Below, one piece after another: positions 1 through 4,321 of a stretch of DNA of 5,703 bases. The translations under genes and the position numbers were made by a program. This stretch comes from an uncultured Ruminococcus sp. (GTDB taxonomy: Bacteria; Bacillota; Clostridia; Oscillospirales; CAG-272), in the NCBI GenBank assembly GCA_902783755.1, contig CACZSC010000316.1:1-5703 (forward strand), read 5' to 3'. The first letter of the stretch is position 1. Each line of letters opens with the position of its first letter. The notes beneath the pieces were generated by a model that was not told the DNA's origin, did not search any database, and saw only the letters and a program-made list of their open reading frames with translations.

Positions 1-542
1 ATCTGTTCTCCGGTATCGCGGAAGCGAAACGGGAGTGCTCGAAGCGCAACGCCGCGTTCCGCAGGTACAGGAAGAAGGCTTCCCCTGCGGGAAAGAAGAG
101 GACCCTCGCCGGCTTCTATGACGCCTGGTCAAGACAGACGGCCGGTGATGACAGGACGGCATACGACTTCTTCGTCAGGTTCGAGAACATCTACAGGCAC
201 ACCGTTTTCCTGGAGCTTAAGGAGATGGGGTTCAGGTTCAGGGATACGGGCGGCGGCATGAAAGGCGTAGCCACTCTGCGGGAGCTTACCGAAGCCGACC
301 TCACCCGTGTCAGGTGGCAGGATGAGAGCAGGTCCCTGCTCTCAGACAATGTCAGGAAATGGGCGGAGTCCGAGGTCATCATCCTCCTTTACAGAGACCG
401 TTCCGTAAAGGTCCTGGGAGGATACTATTGCATGAAGGGCATAGACCGCAGCGTCCCGAGGATCGACTACGCGGCGCTCATAAACGGGAAGTCACACATC
501 GACCTGCATGAGACGGGGATCGTCGAGAAGATGGGAATATGA
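1..542 (+). CDS. Unrecognised protein, 3' part only
   Basis: The frame is open from base 3 at the left edge to a TGA at 540-542, giving 179 visible residues; the start lies outside the window. An ATG at 225 is internal: the frame upstream of it is open and protein-like, so it is unlikely to be the start. The first 40 visible residues are very basic (many K and R). A mixed alpha/beta-looking part follows, with aromatic-rich stretches such as FYDAWSRQ and FVRFENIYRHTVF, then a hydrophobic strand VIILLYRD and a likely next strand VKVLGGYYC. I see no signal peptide, membrane segment or catalytic motif that I recognise, and I assign no function. It converges on the minus-strand operon and is separated from it by a hairpin terminator. 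Confidence is high that it is coding (clean frame, composition like the neighbours) and nil for function. Confidence 0.72.
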   Translation, partial: LFSGIAEAKRECSKRNAAFRRYRKKASPAGKKRTLAGFYDAWSRQTAGDDRTAYDFFVRFENIYRHTVFLELKEMGFRFRDTGGGMKGVATLRELTEADLTRVRWQDESRSLLSDNVRKWAESEVIILLYRDRSVKVLGGYYCMKGIDRSVPRIDYAALINGKSHIDLHETGIVEKMGI

Positions 543-551
543 CGTACGGTG

Positions 552-574
552 AGAGGACAGCGATGTCCTCTTTT
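552..574 (+). terminator. Rho-independent terminator for the left-edge gene
   Basis: A perfect 8-bp stem, AGAGGACA (552-559) with TGTCCTCT (564-571), closes a GCGA loop of the stable GNRA class. The last T of the stem runs into a short T tract (571-574). It begins 10 bases after the stop codon of the left gene. Read on the minus strand, the hairpin is not followed by T residues, so it should mainly stop plus-strand transcription; it may not end the convergent HIRAN operon, which finishes at 584. The T tract is short, so efficiency is uncertain. Confidence 0.75.
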
Positions 575-583
575 CCCTTCCCG

Positions 584-979
584 TCAGTAGTCCACGAGGT
601 ATATCCCTATGGATATCTTCGTAAAGGTACCGATCCTGGACACGTCCTTTATCTTTGCCATAAGGGTCTTTCCGGCATCCATGAGCCTTGCGAATATCAC
701 GTCGTCCTTCTCAGGCACGTAGCCGAGCTTCTTCTGTTTTTCCGTATTTATGACTATGGCGTTGGAATCGAATTTGTTGTCCTCCCGGACGAGGAACAGC
801 TTGTCTCCGACTTTTATCTCATCAAGGACGCCCGGGTCGGCGAGATGGGCCGTGCCCGCGACGTAAGAATCGAAAAGGTGTATCTCCTGTATGAGCGGCT
901 TCAGTATCTCACCTATCCCCTGCCTGTCTATGGCGGAGATTATATCGCCGCTCTTGTGTTCTATAAGGTCATTCGACAT
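584..979 (-). CDS. Small HIRAN-domain protein
   Basis: This 131-residue protein is almost entirely a HIRAN domain (about residues 33-112). Visible hallmarks are the first strand IHLFDSYVAGTAH, the core LFLVREDNKFDSNAIVI (62-77, the typical 'L.RE..N..D.NAI.V' block), then KKLGYVPEKD and ARLMDAGKTLMAKI. HIRAN domains occur alone in bacteria and fused to helicases such as HLTF in eukaryotes, where the domain binds DNA 3' ends; the bacterial stand-alone role is not settled. I chose the ATG at 979 because GGAGGA (995-990) lies 10 bases upstream; an in-frame ATG at 1021 would add 14 residues of poor, non-domain sequence and deepen the overlap with the gene before it. The chosen start overlaps the J-domain gene by 11 bases, so translation is probably coupled. 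It is the last gene of the three-gene operon. Domain call is firm; DNA binding is inference. Confidence 0.88.
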   Translation of the reverse strand: MSNDLIEHKSGDIISAIDRQGIGEILKPLIQEIHLFDSYVAGTAHLADPGVLDEIKVGDKLFLVREDNKFDSNAIVINTEKQKKLGYVPEKDDVIFARLMDAGKTLMAKIKDVSRIGTFTKISIGIYLVDY

Positions 980-1745
980 ATATGTGGAGTCCTCCGCTTG
1001 CGAGCATCCTCGCGATGACATCCTTCAGTTCCTGAAGGTACTTCCTGTATTCGGCAGTATCGGCCTCGATCTCCTCGATCTTCTTCCGGGCACTTTCCGG
1101 ATCGTCTATAAGGTATTGCAGGGTGTACGGTTCAGTGTTCGTGATGTCGTATATCTCTTTTTTGACTTCCTCTATCTTTTCCTCTATGTCAGGTATGTCA
1201 GCCCTTTCGCCGCTGATGCCGAGATCATCCAGCACCTTCCTGACGAGGACTTCAAGCTCCGCAAGTTCCTTCACGCTGTTGCGGGCGTATGCTATGAGGA
1301 TCCTCTGCCAGAGCTCCTGGAGCTCGGGCGAGCCGTCCGTGGCCGGGTTGAGATCCGGATGGATCAGCTTCGCCAGCTTCCGGTAGATCTCCTTCGAGCG
1401 CTTCGCTTCATAGGGAGTCGACATCCCGGACTCATTAGCCTCTCTGCTTTCCCTTATCATGCGGTTCAGGGTGGCGTAGTATGCGGCCATCTCCCTGTCG
1501 AGGAACTCCTGCATGGCCTTCGCGTCCACCTCTCCGCCGTGGTTGAGGGCGTTCTGGTAGTATGATATCGTTTTCTTGCACTTGATGCACTCGAGCTTTA
1601 TCTCGTAGTTCTCGTTTATATGCTCGCCGAACATCTGCAGATACACGGTCCGGATCTGTACGGTCTCCTTGTTCAGAAGGTCCCGCTCGATGAGCAGGCG
1701 CTCATATTCCTCATACTTGCTCTCGCCGGATTTTATAAGATCCAT
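969..1745 (-). CDS. J-domain (DnaJ-like) protein with internal HPD motif
   Basis: This 258-residue protein has a J-domain-like segment in the middle (about residues 114-172): helix II-like IYRKLAKLIHPD, the diagnostic HPD at 129-131 followed by LNP, then a helix III-like LQELWQRILIAYARN. J domains stimulate the ATPase of Hsp70 (DnaK) through HPD and deliver clients. Here the J domain is neither N-terminal nor followed by the Gly/Phe or four-CxxCxGxG zinc regions of true DnaJ, so this is a class C-type co-chaperone, not DnaJ. The N-terminal part (1-112) is helical and charged with a lone CxxC pair (C53, C56). The C-terminal part (about 183-247) is a Glu/Lys-rich probable coiled coil. The ATG at 1745 shares one base with the preceding stop (TGATG), with GAGG 7 bases upstream. 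The partner Hsp70 is not in the window. Other possibility: a scaffold that keeps only the J fold. Confidence 0.86.
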   Translation of the reverse strand: MDLIKSGESKYEEYERLLIERDLLNKETVQIRTVYLQMFGEHINENYEIKLECIKCKKTISYYQNALNHGGEVDAKAMQEFLDREMAAYYATLNRMIRESREANESGMSTPYEAKRSKEIYRKLAKLIHPDLNPATDGSPELQELWQRILIAYARNSVKELAELEVLVRKVLDDLGISGERADIPDIEEKIEEVKKEIYDITNTEPYTLQYLIDDPESARKKIEEIEADTAEYRKYLQELKDVIARMLASGGLHIYVE

Positions 1746-2596
1746 CAGACTACCTCGAAATCATACAGTTCATCGTATCTTGAAGTGACATACTCGCCGT
1801 CGAGCTCGGCCTTCTTGAAGAAGTCGTCGATGTCCCTGTACCACCTGTCATCGAAACGTATGGCAAGGCCGCCCTCCTCCTTCACCGACTCGACCTCATG
1901 TTCCCCCTCCTCGAAGCGGAACCGGACCTTTGCGGGCTCCGAGAGGACGTGGTACAGGTCGTACAGCCTGATGTATCCTGGATCGAACTCCTTCAGCCTG
2001 TATATATCCCCGATCATCCACTTCATGATGTTCAGGTTTCCGAAGAACCTGTCACCCCTTATCCGCTGCGCAAGGAAGTCCCTGGCTTTGTCGTAGAGTT
2101 CCAGCGCGCTCTCCGTCTCTCCCTCTTCCGAACGTATCTTCGCCAGTCTCGTGAAGACCTCAGGGAGCGGCTCTTCCAGCCATTCTGCGTTTTTGACCAG
2201 CGGGTACAGCTTTTCTATGATGTCCTTGTACTTTTCATAGTCCTTCTCTACGTAGTACCCGTTCCTGTACATGTCGGCCACCTTGTACTTCGCTATGAGA
2301 TCCCCCATGTCGGCAGCCCTGCTGAAGTACCTGAACGCCTTCTCGTAGTTCTTCTCGCCTGTCCTTCCGTAGTACCAGATGTACCCGAGGTCAGAGATCG
2401 CGTATATGTTGTCGTATTCGGCTGCCAGCTCATAGTATTTCAGGGCGAGGTCGAACTGCCTTATCCCGTAGTAGTATCCGCCGAGCTCCACCATGTAGTT
2501 GGAATCCTTCGTCTCTTCGATAAGATATTTCATCGCCTCGGTGTAGACGAACCGGTCGTCTTCCGAAGGATTCGTATTCTCACGGTATTTTCTCAC
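1745..2596 (-). CDS. Sel1/TPR-like repeat protein
   Basis: First gene of the minus-strand operon, 283 residues from a GTG start. Tandem helical repeats are visible: about 34-66 (MVELGGYYYG..FDLALKYYELAAE), 68-101 (SDLGYIWYYGRTG..YEKAFRYFSRAAD) and 103-133 (YKVADMYRNGYYVEKDYEKYKDIIEKLY). The second and third have the Sel1 spacing with GRTG and NGYYVEKD turns; a TPR-like pair follows (147-176, LAKIRSEEGETESALELYDKA). The last 65 residues look beta-rich (VRFRFEEGEHEVESV, LAIRFDDRWYRDI) and may be a separate small domain. Sel1 repeats are protein-protein scaffolds, so a bridging role for the J-domain and HIRAN partners is inferred. No signal peptide is seen, so it is probably cytoplasmic. The start is uncertain: the frame stays open upstream to 2656, and an ATC at 2623 has the better ribosome-binding site. 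Stop overlaps the next ATG by one base. Confidence 0.85.
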   Translation of the reverse strand: MRKYRENTNPSEDDRFVYTEAMKYLIEETKDSNYMVELGGYYYGIRQFDLALKYYELAAEYDNIYAISDLGYIWYYGRTGEKNYEKAFRYFSRAADMGDLIAKYKVADMYRNGYYVEKDYEKYKDIIEKLYPLVKNAEWLEEPLPEVFTRLAKIRSEEGETESALELYDKARDFLAQRIRGDRFFGNLNIMKWMIGDIYRLKEFDPGYIRLYDLYHVLSEPAKVRFRFEEGEHEVESVKEEGGLAIRFDDRWYRDIDDFFKKAELDGEYVTSRYDELYDFEVV

Positions 2597-2620
2597 TATC
2601 TTCCAGGCTTCCTGTACAGT

Positions 2621-2635
2621 GATGTCCCGTTCTCC
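2621..2635 (-). promoter_or_regulatory. Possible alternative start (ATC) and ribosome-binding site of the Sel1 gene
   Basis: On the minus strand GGAG (2635-2632) is followed after 8 bases by an in-frame ATC at 2623-2621. Starting there adds nine residues that read (M)TVQEAWKI before the GTG at 2596 and look like a natural continuation of the N-terminal helix WKIVRKYREN. The GTG itself has only a weaker site (GGAAG, 3 bases upstream; AGGAAG further off). No ATG, GTG or TTG occurs in this frame between the stop at 2659-2657 and 2596. ATC is a very rare start codon, so this is a hypothesis or a sign of a mutated ATG. Confidence 0.35.
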
Positions 2636-2687
2636 AGTGTTACCGTGTCTTAGTATTTATACTTATATTTATATTAAACCAATTTAC

Positions 2688-2716
2688 ATTATATCACATC
2701 GGGTCCGCGATTTCGA
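2688..2716 (-). promoter_or_regulatory. Predicted extended -10 promoter of the Sel1/J-domain/HIRAN operon
   Basis: On the minus strand TGATATAAT (2696-2688) is a perfect extended -10 element (TGnTATAAT). With a 17-base spacer the -35 hexamer is TCGAAA (2716-2711), a 4/6 match to TTGACA, which suits an extended -10 promoter that depends little on -35. Transcription would begin near 2681 and leave a leader of about 57 bases to the ATC or 84 to the GTG. The tract is AT-rich (2650-2695), so chance TATA-like matches are possible. Confidence 0.5.
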
Positions 2717-2824
2717 CACTCTGACGACGAATTTCATTATTTTTTGTATGCCGGAAAGCGATCAACCCCGTCACCTGAGATGTCCCGCTTCCCTGCTGAT
2801 TCGCATCAGTGCCCCACGGATTTT

Positions 2825-2865
2825 TCATGTACCGATTCCGGTGCATATGAAACTGTATCATGTAC
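2825..2865. repeat. Direct repeat TCATGTAC x2 and 7-bp inverted repeat upstream of the NADAR gene
   Basis: TCATGTAC occurs at 2825-2832 and again at 2858-2865, 33 bp apart (about three helical turns, so the same DNA face). The first copy overlaps an inverted repeat, ATGTACC (2827-2833) with GGTGCAT (2840-2846), with one T-G pair and a six-base loop. The site sits just upstream of the NADAR ribosome-binding site. It could be an operator or a leader hairpin; short repeats can also arise by chance. Confidence 0.3.
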
Positions 2866-2884
2866 GCGAAAGGAAGTGAACGCA

Positions 2885-3763
2885 ATGCTTATAGACGATT
2901 TCCGCGGCGAGTACTCGTACCTGTCGAATTTCTACAGATCACCCGTCAGGTATCAGGGGCTTGTATACCCCTGCGCAGAAAACGCATTCCAGGCAGCCAA
3001 GTGCCCAGACCATGAAGTAAGGATAAGATACACTGTCCAGAACAACCCCGTCAGGGCAAAGATGATGGGAAAGAAGGAAAAGCTCCCGCTGAACTGGGAC
3101 GGACTGTCAGTGCACGTCATGGAGGACATCCTGCGCATAAAATTCTCTGACCCATCCCTCGCCCGTCTCCTGATCTCCACAGGCGATGCCGATCTCGTGG
3201 AGGGCAACAGATGGCACGACAACAAATGGGGAATATGCAGATGCGATAAGTGCAGGAACAAAGAAGCGCAGAACCTTCTCGGCAAGCTCCTCATGAAGAT
3301 AAGGCAGGAATTTTTTGAGACTCCCCACACCTATATCATGCCGGCCTCGACGGAACGGGACCTTGAGGGATATGTCAGCGAACTCCGCGCCAGGGCCCTC
3401 TTCCCGGAACAGTACCGTAACGCGTCGGACGAGGAGCTCAGGTCCATCATGCCCCTCGACCGGGAGTTTTCCCGCACCATAAACTATACGGTCTTCGCCC
3501 GGAGCACGGGTGAGGCGCTGTGCCAGGTAAGGGTCCTTCCCTGCCGCAGCATGTCAGGAGAGGAACTCTGCTTCGTCGAGTACTTCACATACACATGCGA
3601 CTGGTCTGAAGATTATGTGGCTGAAGCGCTGTCAGCGCTGCGTGAGAAGTGCGTCTCGGGTGAAGTCACCGGAAGCCCCTGCAGGGCCGTGAGCGACCCT
3701 TCCGGAAGCCATTTCGACGTCATCGCGGGATTGCACGATATTTTTAAGGAAATCAAGCACTGA
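2885..3763 (+). CDS. NADAR (YbiA-like) domain protein with C-terminal extension
   Basis: This is a 292-residue protein. Residues 3-143 form a NADAR/YbiA domain: FRGEYSYLSNFY (6-17), YPCAENAFQAAK (28-39, with the family's conserved Glu at 32), AKMMGKK, W71, DILRIKF (81-87), STGDADLVEGNRWHDNKWG (98-116, with the conserved WHD at 110-112) and NLLGKLLMKIR (130-140). Family members cleave N-glycosidic bonds: YbiA acts on early riboflavin-pathway intermediates, and other NADAR proteins remove ADP-ribose from guanine and can serve as antitoxins to DarT1-type toxins. The expected active-site residues are present, so activity is likely; substrate is unknown. An unusual Cys cluster, C118/C120/C123, sits inside the domain. 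Residues 148-292 are an added region I cannot place. The ATG at 2885 has AGGAAG 8 bases upstream; a longer reading from 2744 lacks a good site and adds non-family sequence. No riboflavin genes or DarT-like toxin are in view. Confidence 0.9.
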   Translation: MLIDDFRGEYSYLSNFYRSPVRYQGLVYPCAENAFQAAKCPDHEVRIRYTVQNNPVRAKMMGKKEKLPLNWDGLSVHVMEDILRIKFSDPSLARLLISTGDADLVEGNRWHDNKWGICRCDKCRNKEAQNLLGKLLMKIRQEFFETPHTYIMPASTERDLEGYVSELRARALFPEQYRNASDEELRSIMPLDREFSRTINYTVFARSTGEALCQVRVLPCRSMSGEELCFVEYFTYTCDWSEDYVAEALSALREKCVSGEVTGSPCRAVSDPSGSHFDVIAGLHDIFKEIKH

Positions 3764-3848
3764 AGCTAACAAAATTCCTTCCGGTGCGGTCTTATATATA
3801 CCGTGGGATGCGGATCAATAAAAGATCTGTATATACAAAGAATGAAAC

Positions 3849-3856
3849 GGAGGAGG
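3849..3856 (+). promoter_or_regulatory. Strong ribosome-binding site of the 131-residue gene
   Basis: GGAGGAGG lies 4 bases before the ATG at 3861, or 7 bases if its first GGAGG is used. It fixes the start of a gene that has no recognised family and suggests strong translation. The 97-base gap before the gene (3764-3860) has no convincing terminator: CGGT...ACCG around TATATA gives only a 4-bp stem without a T tract. A TATATA/TATACA element near 3831 lacks a good -35, so read-through from the NADAR gene is possible. Confidence 0.6.
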
Positions 3857-3860
3857 CCAC

Positions 3861-4256
3861 ATGGAAGAATACAGAAAGACAGACTATCTGCTGAGCGGAC
3901 TCGCAAAGCACAAGTCAGGTGAAGCCGTCAACACCGGAGAGACAAGCGACGATGAGGAAGTCGTGATCCTCTCGACTGAGCTGTGGAAGCTGGATGACGG
4001 CATGGAGATCGAGATCTGCATGTGGCTGTACGTCGCCGGCATGGACTATATCCTTGAGCTCTGCGACATTTCAGCGGACAAGAAAGAATTCGAAAGAACC
4101 GGGAACACCGGCTTCCCGGAATATCTCGGCTCTCTCGGGCTGCCTCTCGAAAACGTGGAGGACTGCATCGGCAGATGGCATTACTGCGGTCTGCAGAGTA
4201 CTGAGAAGAATCCGTTCCACAGAGTGCAGTTCAGCAGAGTCTACCGTGAATGGTAA
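3861..4256 (+). CDS. Unrecognised acidic protein, 131 residues
   Basis: Clean ORF with a strong Shine-Dalgarno site. I do not recognise a family. The N-terminal 33 residues are hydrophilic with an acidic stretch (TGETSDDEEV). Two probable beta strands follow (EVVILSTELWKL at 33-44, MEIEICMWLYVAGMDYILELCDI at 48-70), then a helix or loop region and a C-terminal WHYCGLQSTEKNPFHRVQFSRVYREW rich in aromatic and basic residues. Cysteines at 53, 68, 102 and 109 are scattered and form no CxxC. There is no membrane segment or signal peptide, so it is probably a small cytoplasmic alpha/beta protein. It lies 97 bases after the NADAR gene and 65 before the FtsH-like gene on the same strand, so co-transcription is plausible. 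A role as adaptor, substrate or regulator of the protease would be guesswork. Confidence 0.75.
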   Translation: MEEYRKTDYLLSGLAKHKSGEAVNTGETSDDEEVVILSTELWKLDDGMEIEICMWLYVAGMDYILELCDISADKKEFERTGNTGFPEYLGSLGLPLENVEDCIGRWHYCGLQSTEKNPFHRVQFSRVYREW

Positions 4257-4321
4257 AGTTACTTATACTAAGGAGACCGGCCGGCGGCCCTTGACGGCCC
4301 TTATACCGGCGGACTGAAGAT
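4257..4321 (+). other. GC-rich linker with repeated GGCC and CCGGCGG
   Basis: This 65-base spacer carries AAGGAG (4270-4275), which is too far from the next ATG to be its ribosome-binding site. It also has CCGGCCGG (4278-4285), three GGCC tetramers (one within it) and two direct copies of CCGGCGG. The direct copies do not pair with each other and there is no T tract, so this is not an intrinsic terminator. The next gene therefore starts behind a weak ribosome-binding site (GGACTGAAG), which may mean low or coupled translation. Confidence 0.35.

Larger units (their letters stand above)
2636..2884. other. Divergent intergenic regulatory region, AT-rich on its left
   Basis: This is the only long gap between genes in the window and separates two divergently read units. 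Bases 2650-2695 are strikingly AT-rich against GC-rich surroundings and hold the minus-strand promoter. The remainder (2697-2884) has ordinary composition and no ORF that I accept. On the plus strand, TTCGAC (2712-2717) and CATTAT (17 bases later) form a weak candidate promoter for the NADAR gene. Nearer that gene lie a 7-bp inverted repeat and an 8-bp direct repeat, listed separately. I see no riboswitch or RNA gene. Confidence 0.5.

Noticed and set aside
539..1018. Plus-strand ORF of 159 codons opposite the HIRAN gene
   Set aside because: It is the complement of a convincing HIRAN domain and has no family-like content of its own; its start also overlaps the terminator hairpin.
980..1021. 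Longer HIRAN start at the ATG at 1021
   Set aside because: Adds 14 residues unlike the domain and overlaps the J-domain gene by 53 bases, whereas the ATG at 979 has GGAGGA at suitable spacing.
891..1565. Plus-strand ORF of 224 codons opposite the J-domain gene
   Set aside because: The minus strand codes an HPD J-domain protein with ribosome-binding site and coupled neighbours; the plus reading is a composition shadow.
1898..2653. Plus-strand ORF of 251 codons opposite the Sel1 gene
   Set aside because: Valine and leucine-rich antisense reading of clear Sel1 repeats; no ribosome-binding site or motif.
2744..2884. Longer NADAR start at the ATG at 2744
   Set aside because: The added 47 residues do not resemble the family, and the ATG at 2885 has AGGAAG 8 bases upstream and begins right at the domain.
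3786..3806. Terminator after the NADAR gene (CGGT...ACCG)
   Set aside because: Only a 4-bp perfect stem around TATATA and no following T run.
4276..4313. Terminator or attenuator in the GC-rich linker before the FtsH-like gene
   Set aside because: The repeated CCGGCGG copies are direct, not inverted, and no T tract follows.
3994..4317. Plus-strand 107-codon ORF ending just before the FtsH-like gene
   Set aside because: It is a +1 frame shadow of the 131-residue gene, serine- and arginine-rich as frame shadows are; no ribosome-binding site.
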